Below, piece after piece: positions 47,618-55,309 of a stretch of 64,000 nt of DNA. The stretch's first letter is position 1. Every line of letters starts with the position of its first letter. This DNA comes from Streptomyces sp. SUK 48. Its GTDB lineage: Bacteria > Actinomycetota > Actinomycetes > Streptomycetales > Streptomycetaceae. The translations under genes and the position numbers were made by a program. A model generated the notes under the pieces. The model had not been told where the DNA came from. It saw only the letters and a list, made by a program, of their open reading frames with translations, and ran no database searches. The DNA is taken from NCBI RefSeq assembly GCF_009650765.1, contig NZ_CP045740.1, positions 3,944,001-4,008,000 on the forward strand, in the 5' to 3' direction.

Positions 47618-47759
47618 CACGTCGCGCGGAGGCGTCACGATCAACTGCCCGGGCGACCTTTCGCCGACTCGCTCTCGCGAGGCCCGCCATCTCTTCCGCG
47701 CCCCGTTGTCAGTGGTGGTCTTTAGGCTTCTTGATGTCAGTGACGACAGGAGGCGGCGC

Positions 47760-48833
47760 ATGGCCGGGTTCGAGATCAATAGGCGCGCCATCGAGAAGAT
47801 GCAGCGAGACATCGCGAAGGAATTCGAGCACGCGGCCCGTAAGCACCCCATCCGTGTCCCCGTCCAGGTGGACGCTCCAGAGGTCCCGGCCACTTCATCT
47901 GCGGCTGCCGGCATCGAGAAGGACCCGCACCTTTCACGCCTGCTGGTGTGGCTCGACGATCTAGCCGCCCTTCAGCCAGGAGTGGCTGGTGACGTCTCCA
48001 CGTACGTCGATTCCGAAGGGCTTCCCGCCTCCGAGGCCAAGACCATGGCGCTGCAGTTGGAGCGGCAGGGACTCGTCCAGATCTCCCCGGACCTCTCCGG
48101 CAATGACACCCAGGTCTTCCTCACTGACGATGGCTCGCTGGTCGCTCGACGGTTGAGGACCTTGCAGACCGACTCGGTCGCACGCTTCATCCACGCCTGC
48201 GACGCCTTGCTGTGCTGGCTGTTCCAGACGGGGCGGGGTCGTAACCCCGTTGAGGTGATGGCCTTTGTGGAGGTACCAGGTTCGTACTTCGCGGGTGACT
48301 CCCTGTCCGTGGACGAGATCCTCGGCGCGCTGGAGCACCTCAACCAGAGAGGGCTCATCCGCCGCGCGCCCGAGGACCCTAGCGCCACAAGTTCGATCAA
48401 GGCCGAAGTCACCGACTCGGGCACCGACTGCGTACTGTCCGGAGGAACCGTGAGCGACTACCTGAGCCGCCAGCAGCGCGCTGGCGACACCTACACCTTC
48501 AACAACTCCTCTGGCATCGTTGCCGGGTCCCAGCAGAACGTGGTGCAGAACAACTCCATCGGCTTCGACGCTTCCGCGCTAGCCGAGTTCGCCGCCCTGG
48601 TACGGCAGTTCGCTCCGGCGCTCGGAGCCCCGCCGGAACAGCAGGACGCCCTGATCCAGGACGTCGAGGTGCTGGAGGAAGCCACGTCTGTCGAGCAGCC
48701 GGAGCCCGGACGGATCAGGGCCGCTTATCTGCGCGTGCAGGAGGCTCTGAGTGCGATCACGATTACGACGGCCGGCCTCACCATGTTGGCGCAGCAGGGA
48801 CAGACGGCATACCAAGCGGTGTTCGGCGGCTGA
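47760..48833 (+). CDS. Unknown protein with winged-helix-like region and amyloid-like motif
   Basis: 357 residues, no named family. Residues 1-25 are basic/helical. Residues about 60-220 hold two helical blocks with winged-helix look ('DVSTYVDSEGLPASEAKTMALQLERQGLVQIS', 'LTDDGSLVARRL', 'SVDEILGALEHLNQRGLIRRAPE'). Near 245-265 comes 'TFNNSSGIVAGSQQNVVQNN', an Asn/Gly/Val motif like short bacterial amyloid or RHIM-like signalling motifs. The end ('LAEFAALVRQFAPALGAPPEQQDALIQDVEVLEE', 'ITITTAGLTMLAQQG') is helical, a module often seen in actinobacterial conflict proteins. AGGAGG lies six bases before ATG 47760. Alone in its transcript. Confidence 0.7.
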   Translation: MAGFEINRRAIEKMQRDIAKEFEHAARKHPIRVPVQVDAPEVPATSSAAAGIEKDPHLSRLLVWLDDLAALQPGVAGDVSTYVDSEGLPASEAKTMALQLERQGLVQISPDLSGNDTQVFLTDDGSLVARRLRTLQTDSVARFIHACDALLCWLFQTGRGRNPVEVMAFVEVPGSYFAGDSLSVDEILGALEHLNQRGLIRRAPEDPSATSSIKAEVTDSGTDCVLSGGTVSDYLSRQQRAGDTYTFNNSSGIVAGSQQNVVQNNSIGFDASALAEFAALVRQFAPALGAPPEQQDALIQDVEVLEEATSVEQPEPGRIRAAYLRVQEALSAITITTAGLTMLAQQGQTAYQAVFGG

Positions 48834-48881
48834 CCAGCACCGCACGGGCTCCGACGACCAATCGCTCGGAGCCTCGGTCCG

Positions 48882-49361
48882 CTACGCGTAAACCGCGTCC
48901 GGCAGCACCTTCCGAAGTGCGCTGCCTACGGCGGGCCCGGCCTCTGATACCTGATGGAGATCAGCACTTCTCAGGTAGCGATAGCTCTGCGGCGGATGGA
49001 AGGTCCCCGCAGCGCGCAGTGCACTGAGGGGCACCGGCTCGTCGAAAGGCAGGGGGTCCTCCAGGGTCAGACCGCTCGCCTGGGTGGCGCCGTCCATATA
49101 GGCGTCGTACTCGCGTCGAGTGATCCCTGTCTGGGCACGATGCGCCGACCACACCTCCTTGGGGGAGCCCACATGGACCGAGGCGATGCGCGCCATGCCC
49201 ACCAGAGCCATGGTGGGCGCGGTCGCGTACAGCAGAACCGGGGTTCCGGGCGGCGCGGCGACGCGCTGGCGGCGGACCTCCACCGTCTTGCTGCCGGCCA
49301 GGATCGCGGTGGCGAAGCGCGGGTGGACGGACAGCAGCATCGCGCGTTCCGGATCGTTCAC
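48882..49361 (-). CDS. ASCH domain protein
   Basis: 159 residues. PUA-like ASCH fold recognised from 'LSVHPRFATAILAGSKTVEVRRQRVAAPPGTPVLLYATAP' order, 'ALVGMARIASV' and 'LPFDEPVPLSALRAAG' with 'PPQSYRYLRSAD'. ASCH domains bind RNA or modified nucleotides and act in translation control or RNA processing. Its ATG overlaps the stop of the GNAT-PIN gene by four bases, so the two proteins are made together. Confidence 0.82.
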   Translation of the reverse strand: MNDPERAMLLSVHPRFATAILAGSKTVEVRRQRVAAPPGTPVLLYATAPTMALVGMARIASVHVGSPKEVWSAHRAQTGITRREYDAYMDGATQASGLTLEDPLPFDEPVPLSALRAAGTFHPPQSYRYLRSADLHQVSEAGPAVGSALRKVLPDAVYA

Positions 49362-51415
49362 GTCGTTCGGTGCCCCTCTTGATAGACCGCCTGGAACAGC
49401 TCGTTACTGATCTTCGACAGGGAGATCAGCGACAACGGTAGTCCCAGGTCCTTCGCCAAGGAGGTCAATCGCCGCAGCGTCACCGGCTTCGGGAAGATCT
49501 CGGTGTCCGAGAACCTCAGTGCCATGGCTCGGCCGGAGGCGTCGGCAGCTTCTTGAACCTCAGCCCGACCATATACGCCTAGGTGTTCGAATTTAGAGAA
49601 GAGGGTGCCCGGTGTGTCGATGAGCACCTCGTCGAGTCGCGAACTGCCCACCACTATCTGGCCTTCGCCCGGAGAGTTGCCCTCGCTGACGTACCAGAGC
49701 AGGCGAGCCGGAACGCTCTCTCCGCGGCGGCCCGAGGAGCGGTAATAGACGTGCTCTCTGCTGATGCCCAGGACGTCACTGCGCGGAATGAGCATGGCGG
49801 GCACGTTGAACAGCTCGGTCGACCAGCGCGGCTTGATCGGCACGAGGAAGGACGGCAGCTTCGAGTCGATGACCTTCGCCGGCCACCACGCACGCTCCAC
49901 CACGGCTGCTACCTCGGCGGGCATGCCGGGGTGGAGCGTGGTCGTATCGACGGTCAGCACGCGGGCGAGGCCGCCGGCCACAGCCTCCACCTCGGCTGCC
50001 GTCCCGCACACATTCACGAGGAGTGCGACGAGCCTGCCGTCATGCTCGAAGAACCCGTCGTCGCCGGCCGCGGACCTGGCAGCCTCGGAGGGATGCGGAT
50101 CACTGATGCGGATGATTTCCGCACCGCAGTCCCGGCCGAGCCGCTTGATCAGGAAGAGCAGCTGCCGAGCAAGAGTCTGTTCCAGTGGGTGGCCGGCCGT
50201 GCGGAGGACGGGGACGACAAGGGTTCGTCCGTCCAGTGCCCATGCGTAGAGAGCGACCGGGCGGCCCTGACCATCCCGGAGCAGCTCGCGGCGCCAGGCG
50301 ACCGTGCCTCCGTTCAGCGACCGCAGCCGCTCGGCGAAGGCCGATCCGTCGTCCCCACCCGATTGGTGGAAGAACGCGACGAGTTCGTCCTCCGCACCTG
50401 GTGCTACCTCTCCCGACCGGAACTCCGTCCCCATCAGATCTGCCGGACGGTACACCTGGGCCTGCCGCAACTCGTCCACGTGCAGCGTCACGGTCGAAGG
50501 TGAGACGACCCGGACGCGGGCGACCTCCCAGGCCACGTCGCCCAGACGGGACAGCAGTGGGTCACGGGTCGCCAGTACCTGCAGACCGGCGCACGACGTC
50601 TCGGCCACATACCGCAAGCGGGACCGAAGCTCAGTGTCGTCGGTCAGGTCGGGCATGGCCTGCGTAGCCGCTTGGAGAAGTTCGCGGCTTCGCTCGTCCA
50701 CGGCCGCCAAGTCCGGGGAGAGCTTGCGCAGGCCGGTCAGCGCAGCCCGCTGATGCTGGCGTTCTGCCGTGTCCGGGAGGTCCCGGATCTCATGGACCAG
50801 CTGGGGGGTGTAGGCGAGCTCGACGAGGTCCGCCATCCAGCCGGCTTCCAGCGCGCGGGACTCCTCCGCGTCGGCCGTGTCAGCGAGGCCGCGCAGATCG
50901 GCGAAGACTCCGTGGTCGACCGTGACCACCAGGAGCGCGTCGCTCTCCATCTCCGTGAACAGGTCCGGATGGCCGAGGTCCAACCACCAGCCGTCCAGGA
51001 TTTCGCCGTCACGGCCGCGGCCTCGCACCTCGCCATCCGGGACGAAGCCGAGACTCCGCCACATCCCGCTCAGGTTGTAGTCCCGTCGGCACTTGGCCTT
51101 GATCCCGAGCCGCTGTGGGTACCGCTCTTTGATGCCCTCCACCAGCCGGCGGGCGATTCCCCGGCCGCGCTGTTCCTCCGCCACACACAGGTGTGCGAGC
51201 CGGATACGCGCGCTCCTCTTCGGCAGCCCGAACAGCGCGTATCCGAGCACCTCGTCCCCTTCGACCGCGGCCAGAAGGCCGCCGTCCTCCGCGGCCTTCC
51301 GGTAAGCGGGAGGTGTGAGAAGCCCCAGCGTCTTCGTGTAGCGATCACCCAGGGCTATGACCTTGTCGATCAGCTCGTCCTGCACGGGCGAAACAGACAC
51401 TAACTTGATCGCCAT
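49358..51415 (-). CDS. GNAT-PIN-PUA-like fusion protein
   Basis: About 685 residues. Residues 1-150: GNAT acetyltransferase ('GDEVLGYALFGLPKRSARIRLAHLCVAEEQRGRGIARRLVEGI'-type acetyl-CoA loop with 'RGRGIA'). Residues 170-330: PIN-like nuclease ('VVTVDHGVFADL', 'VHEI', 'AETSCAGLQVLATRDPLLSRL') with the expected acidic residues. Residues 340-500 look like a second, diverged acetyltransferase-like fold. The C-terminal 190 residues ('WWPAKVIDSKLPSF', 'LIPRSDVLGISREHVYYRSSG', 'IVVGSSRLDEVL') look PUA/ASCH-like. ATG 51415 follows GGAGGGG; an upstream in-frame ATG has no ribosome site. The fifth codon is TTA, so bldA may limit it. A toxin or RNA-damage/defence role is inference. Confidence 0.75.
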   Translation of the reverse strand: MAIKLVSVSPVQDELIDKVIALGDRYTKTLGLLTPPAYRKAAEDGGLLAAVEGDEVLGYALFGLPKRSARIRLAHLCVAEEQRGRGIARRLVEGIKERYPQRLGIKAKCRRDYNLSGMWRSLGFVPDGEVRGRGRDGEILDGWWLDLGHPDLFTEMESDALLVVTVDHGVFADLRGLADTADAEESRALEAGWMADLVELAYTPQLVHEIRDLPDTAERQHQRAALTGLRKLSPDLAAVDERSRELLQAATQAMPDLTDDTELRSRLRYVAETSCAGLQVLATRDPLLSRLGDVAWEVARVRVVSPSTVTLHVDELRQAQVYRPADLMGTEFRSGEVAPGAEDELVAFFHQSGGDDGSAFAERLRSLNGGTVAWRRELLRDGQGRPVALYAWALDGRTLVVPVLRTAGHPLEQTLARQLLFLIKRLGRDCGAEIIRISDPHPSEAARSAAGDDGFFEHDGRLVALLVNVCGTAAEVEAVAGGLARVLTVDTTTLHPGMPAEVAAVVERAWWPAKVIDSKLPSFLVPIKPRWSTELFNVPAMLIPRSDVLGISREHVYYRSSGRRGESVPARLLWYVSEGNSPGEGQIVVGSSRLDEVLIDTPGTLFSKFEHLGVYGRAEVQEAADASGRAMALRFSDTEIFPKPVTLRRLTSLAKDLGLPLSLISLSKISNELFQAVYQEGHRTT

Positions 51416-51555
51416 CGCTCCCCCTCCAGTTGGGCCGTACACCGCCGACCACAACTCCCCTGTCATCACATACAGGAGAAGCTGATCTCATTCAGGGCCG
51501 TCCCTCAAGGGGGCACAAGGGGCGCACGGTGCTCCGGAGACTGTCGGAAACGCCG

Positions 51556-52707
51556 CTACGCCTCCTTGGCTCCCGCCTGCCCGGTAGCTGCCTCACTCAG
51601 CTGATGCCGCACCTCGGCATCGATCCCCTGAGCGAGCCTGCGCTGGTGCTTCGCCGTCGAGTGCTGGTAGATCAACTGGGCCCGCTCCGAGGACTGGCCG
51701 GCGCGGACCATGAGGTCCTTCAGCTTTGCACCGGTGTCCGCGGCGAGGGTGTTGCCGGTATGGCGAAGGTCGTAGAAGCGGAAGGTGTCCGGCATGCCGA
51801 CCTTCCTCCTGGCCTTGCGCCACTTGCGGCCGAAGGTCGACCGGCGGAACGGCGCCCCCTTCTCTCCCACGAAGAGGAGGCCGTCCGGCTCCTTCTCCGC
51901 AAACCATCGGAGGTGTCGGCGCAGCTCCGGCAGCACGAAGTCCGGCAGGTAGACGGTTCGCTTGCCCGCGCGCGACTTGGGATCCCCAGTCACCCGTCTG
52001 CCGTTCGTCAGCTCCGGGGACGCGTGTGTGATCCGCAGAGAGCACTCGTCGAGATCGACACTGTGCCGGCGCAGTTCGGCCAGTTCCTCGGGGCGGAGTG
52101 AGGCGAAGGCGCCGAGAAGGACCATCAGCCGCCAACGCGGGCCCATCGCATCGGCGAGGTCGAAGACCTGCTCCACGGTAGCGGTCGGGCGCTCGTCGGC
52201 TTCCTCCTTGCCGGCCCCCTTGATGCGGCAGGGGTTGCTGCGCAGAAGGTCGTCGTCGACGGCCGTCTGCAGGATCGCCTTCAGCAGCCGGTACGACTTG
52301 GCCACCGTGGTGGCACCCGTCGCCTTGAGCCGCTCGGCTCGCCAGGTACGCACCGAGGGCGGTGTGATCTCGTCCAAGTCCTTGCCGCCGAACGTCGGCA
52401 GGATGTGCAGCCGTAGCAGACCGCTGTAGCGGTCGACGGTGGTGGGCGCAAGCCCGCGCTCCTCCAGCCACCGCAGGGCGTAGTTCTCGAAATTGACGGC
52501 ACCGGCGTCCGGGTCCCGCCAGTGATTGCGCTCGATGTCGGCGCGGACCAGGTTGAGCCAGTCCTGGGCTTCGGTCTTCGAGTCGAACGTCTCGGGAGCC
52601 TTGTGGCGTTGTCCGGCCGGCCCCAGGTAACGGGCCTGCCACCGGCCCGACGGCAGTTGGCGCACCGTGCCGAATTCGCGTCGGCGCTGTGTCCTGCGTC
52701 GTGCCAT
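51556..52707 (-). CDS. int: Tyrosine recombinase (integrase)
   Basis: About 383 residues. N-terminal AP2-like and SAM-like DNA-binding parts ('FGTVRQLPSGRWQARYLGPAGQRH', 'LRLHILPTFGGKDLDEITPPSVR') and a C-terminal catalytic domain: first Arg in 'FASLRPEELAELRRHSVDL', HxxR in 'YDLRHTGNTLA', and the nucleophile Tyr in 'AQLIYQHSTAKHQRR'. The usual second His position reads 'RAGQSS', a known variation. ATG 52707 overlaps the excisionase stop by one base (TGATG). Integrates the element, probably at tRNA-Gly. Confidence 0.95.
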   Translation of the reverse strand: MARRRTQRRREFGTVRQLPSGRWQARYLGPAGQRHKAPETFDSKTEAQDWLNLVRADIERNHWRDPDAGAVNFENYALRWLEERGLAPTTVDRYSGLLRLHILPTFGGKDLDEITPPSVRTWRAERLKATGATTVAKSYRLLKAILQTAVDDDLLRSNPCRIKGAGKEEADERPTATVEQVFDLADAMGPRWRLMVLLGAFASLRPEELAELRRHSVDLDECSLRITHASPELTNGRRVTGDPKSRAGKRTVYLPDFVLPELRRHLRWFAEKEPDGLLFVGEKGAPFRRSTFGRKWRKARRKVGMPDTFRFYDLRHTGNTLAADTGAKLKDLMVRAGQSSERAQLIYQHSTAKHQRRLAQGIDAEVRHQLSEAATGQAGAKEA

Positions 52708-52919
52708 CAGGCTGCCCTCCCATAACGCATGCGGGTACGGCGGAGCGGCTCGACCGTGCGCGCCTCGACGTACTCTGCGACGGCGCTCTCCGGGATGCGT
52801 ACTGGGCATCCGAGTTTCACGTAGCGGATACGGCGCTCGGCGATGAGGCGGCGGATGAAGCGCTCGCCTGTGCCGAGCATTTCGCCGGCCTCGGCAACCG
52901 TCAGGAGGCGGTCAGCCAT
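52707..52919 (-). CDS. xis: Excisionase (helix-turn-helix, MerR/BldC-like)
   Basis: About 70 residues. 'RLLTVAEAGEMLGTGERFIRRLIAERRIRYVKLGCPVRIPESAVAEYVEA' is the winged-helix pattern of actinomycete excisionases. ATG 52919 has GAAGGAGG upstream; longer in-frame starts cover Pro-rich sequence. Translated just before int, one-base overlap. Confidence 0.9.
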   Translation of the reverse strand: MADRLLTVAEAGEMLGTGERFIRRLIAERRIRYVKLGCPVRIPESAVAEYVEARTVEPLRRTRMRYGRAA

Positions 52920-53039
52920 TCGCGGTCGCCTCCTTCGGGGCATCGCAGGAGCAGGCAAAGGCAGGGGGTATTGCGGGGCGGCGCAAGGGCGGTCGGGTCC
53001 TTTGCTCGTAGAGTCCGTTCGGATCGGCAGCACGCGGCC

Positions 53040-53297
53040 CTATTCGGCGGGGATCCCTTGGAGGAGGGCCAGGGGCGACACGCCGAGTGCCTGGGCGAGG
53101 GCAACGAGGTCGTCGACGTCGCAGCGGCGCTGGGCCCGTTCGATGCGGGACAGCATCGTGTTGGACATCGGGCGGCCGAGGGACGTGACTCGGTTGGCGA
53201 GCTCGCGCTGGGCGAGGCCGCGTTCGGCGCGGAGGATTTCGATGGTGCGGGCGGTCCGCATTCCTGCAGAACCGATTTCCAGAGACCGTGCTGCCAT
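53040..53297 (-). CDS. XRE-family repressor of the element
   Basis: 85 residues, a single helix-turn-helix: 'IEILRAERGLAQRELANRVTSLGRPMSNTMLSRIERAQRRCDVDDLVALAQALGV'-type order. It precedes xis-int on the same strand and faces the initiator-like gene across a 476-bp gap, where a palindrome lies 22 bp from its start. Probably controls excision/transfer genes. Confidence 0.87.
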   Translation of the reverse strand: MAARSLEIGSAGMRTARTIEILRAERGLAQRELANRVTSLGRPMSNTMLSRIERAQRRCDVDDLVALAQALGVSPLALLQGIPAE

Positions 53298-53318
53298 GGC
53301 TCCGTTGTAACTTGCATT

Positions 53319-53339
53319 CGCCGGTTTGGTTAACCGGCG
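53319..53339. promoter_or_regulatory. Palindromic operator candidate next to the XRE gene
   Basis: CGCCGGTT-TGGTT-AACCGGCG, perfect eight-base arms; GGTTAACC is nested inside it as a second palindrome (53328-53335). It is within the likely promoter of the XRE gene. Confidence 0.6.
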
Positions 53340-53773
53340 ATCGTCGGCTATGTTGCGCCCGACGTGCGTAGGTGCGCTTCCCCCTGAGCTGCTCTCAGGG
53401 TCCGTCAGGCGATGACGACGCCAGCCTGATAAGGCACTGCGACGTGGGGTGTTGTGTTGTAGCTTGCGCTTCCGCAGGGGTCAACGGTTTCCCGATGTGA
53501 TCCTTCTGGCTCCGTCTGCGGCACAACTTTTTGGTCAACCGCCGCTTCCGGTCTATCGTTTTAGTAATTCCGCGCAGGACGTGTTCGCCGTCAGCTGTCT
53601 GATTCCCCGGAGGAATTGCTGGACTTGCACGGCGTCGGTGTGGCTGTCTTGGCGATGCGATGCCACCAGCCTCCACTTGCGCCTTCCGGCCCGAGGCTGG
53701 GCGCCACGCCTACTCGCGTATCGCCCGCTCAGGGCGCTCGCGCCTGCCCCCTCGACCTTGGAGCCGCCTCCCC
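53340..53773. other. Long non-coding gap, lower GC, possible origin region
   Basis: About 430 bp with lower GC content than the flanks and no coding frame I accept. GGTCAAC occurs twice (near 53478 and 53532), each close to a CTTCC(G) box. Gaps of this kind in integrative elements often hold the promoter for replication/transfer genes or an origin; no iterons clear enough to name. Confidence 0.4.
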
Positions 53774-54616
53774 ATGAGCTACGACGCCCGCGAATGGGTG
53801 TGGGATCACAGCCGCAGCAAGGGCACCGCCCGCATGGTCCTCGCCCTGATCGCCGACCGGTGCTGCGACCGGCGCTGCATCGCGTACGCGTCCGTGCCCG
53901 CCCTCATGAAACGCGCCAACGCCTCCCGTACCGCCGTACGTGACGCCCTGGCCAAGCTGGTCGCCGATGGCGAATTGGTGCAGCTCGTCGGTCGCAAAGG
54001 GCCTCGGGGAGAGACGTACTACCACCTCCCGGCCGCCGCCCGGTTTCTTTCGGAACGGGCCGCCCAGGGGGAACAGAATCCGACTCTGCTGGGGGATCAG
54101 AATGCGACCCCTGGGGTGCCGGCATCTGACCCTGCCGACCTATTCGAAAGGGGACCGGAATCCGGCCCCGGGGAACGGAATTCAACCCCGGGGGTGTACG
54201 GATCCCGACCCGTCGGAGGCACGGATTCCGGCCCCCAGAACAGTAGTGAACCGAAGGTGAACGGTAAGAGCAGCAGCTCTGCCCAGCTCATCGCCGCCAC
54301 CGACTGGCAGATCGACGAAGCCACCCGGGCCTGGCTACAGCACCACGGTCACATCGACCGGCTCGGCGAACATGCCCTACAAACGGCCGACGCGAAGTGG
54401 CGCTCGTACCGGGCAGCGTGGGTGCCTCGCACCGCCGCCGCATGGGCTGCCGACTGGCGCGCGTGGATCGCCCGCGAGCACTCCCCCGCAGCCAGCCGCC
54501 CGAATCTCTACGCCCTGCCCGGCGGCGGCCCCACCCCAGCGACCGGCATGACCCGCGCTGAGGCCCACACCGCCGCCTTGCTCGCCGCCCTCGACGAACC
54601 GACCGGAACGGAGTAA
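53774..54616 (+). CDS. Winged-helix replication/transfer initiator-like protein
   Basis: About 280 residues. N-terminal winged helix: 'REWVWDHSRSKGTARMVLALIADRC', 'ASVPALMKRANASRTAVRDALAKLVADGELVQLVGRKGPRGETYYHLP'. Middle part is a low-complexity region with recurring 'GDQNATPGV' / 'GERNSTPGV' units. C-terminal 'WQIDEATRAWLQHHGHIDRLGEHALQTADAKWRSYRA' is a conserved helical domain in actinomycete element proteins of this type. Often annotated simply as helix-turn-helix protein; a role in replication or its control is inferred. ATG 53774. Confidence 0.75.
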   Translation: MSYDAREWVWDHSRSKGTARMVLALIADRCCDRRCIAYASVPALMKRANASRTAVRDALAKLVADGELVQLVGRKGPRGETYYHLPAAARFLSERAAQGEQNPTLLGDQNATPGVPASDPADLFERGPESGPGERNSTPGVYGSRPVGGTDSGPQNSSEPKVNGKSSSSAQLIAATDWQIDEATRAWLQHHGHIDRLGEHALQTADAKWRSYRAAWVPRTAAAWAADWRAWIAREHSPAASRPNLYALPGGGPTPATGMTRAEAHTAALLAALDEPTGTE

Positions 54617-54925
54617 CCCGCCCTTGGACGTGAAATCGCCGCCATCCTCGCCTACATCGGCCGCCTCGACCCCCGGACCGCCCGAACCGGCACCGGTGAG
54701 GCCCGCGACCAGATCGCCCAGTGGCACGAGCTGCTCCACGACGTACCGCTCGCCACCGACCACGGCTGGGACGTCCGCCGCGTGGTACGGACGCACGTTC
54801 TCGACTCTCCCTATCCGATCCTGCCCGTGGACATCGCCCGAGCCTGGCGTGCCCACCGGCGTGACCGCCTCGACCGGCACACCGACCCCACACCGGCCGC
54901 CGACCCCGACGACCCCGACGCCTGA
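54617..54925 (+). pseudogene. Small conserved element ORF without a start codon
   Basis: Directly after the stop of the initiator-like gene, and in the same frame, about 100 codons read 'GREIAAILAYIGRLDPRTART', 'RDQIAQWHELLHDVPLATDHGWDVRRVVR', 'SPYPILPVDIARAWRAHR'. This is a small protein type I remember from actinomycete integrative elements. No ATG, GTG or TTG is available in frame before the conserved part. TTG at 54624 is one base out of frame, which suggests a single-base deletion just after it, or an unannotated start. Confidence 0.6.
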
Positions 54926-55309
54926 CGAGCCGAACTGGTCGGCACCCGACACGCCGTCGCCGTCGGGCAGACCGCACCCGCGACATACCGGCAGATCACC
55001 AGGACCGACAAACGTCCGGACATCGAGACACGCCTGCGCGCCAACGGATCGTGCCTCCCGCCGGCCGTCCGAGCCGAGCTGGCCCGTTACCGGCCAACCC
55101 GTGCGGCACGCGAGGCCGCTGTCGCCGAAGGGCGTCCCGACGTGCTCAGCGTCCCCTGCGGGTGGTGCCAGGCTCGCGTGGGCGAGCCGTGCCGCCAGCG
55201 GCGCCTGGACCTCGGCGGCACCGCCCGAGGCAATGCCGTCCGCGCCACTCCGCACCCCTCGCGTGTGGACCTCGCCGCTGCCCGGATGAACCAGCGGCAG
55301 GTGACGTGA
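54926..55309 (+). pseudogene. Second small element ORF (Cys motif) without a start codon
   Basis: Continues in the same frame after a TGA. 'RAELVGTRHAVAVGQTAPATYRQI', 'SCLPPAVRAELARYRPTRAARE' and 'VPCGWCQARVGEPCRQRR' are intact, the last a Cys-x-x-Cys-type motif with a third Cys. No usable start precedes it; the expected ATGA overlap with the gene before reads CCTGA. Ends in GTGA overlapping the start of the DUF2637 gene. May be decayed or start at a non-standard codon. Confidence 0.55.

Noticed and set aside
47477..47914. Minus-strand ORF in the gap after tRNA-Gly
   Set aside because: Overlaps the start of the 47760 gene and has no coding character or ribosome site.
54624..55289. 221-residue frame from TTG 54624
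   Set aside because: Ser/Thr/Pro-rich shadow; the frame one base away carries the conserved sequence and G/C-rich third positions.
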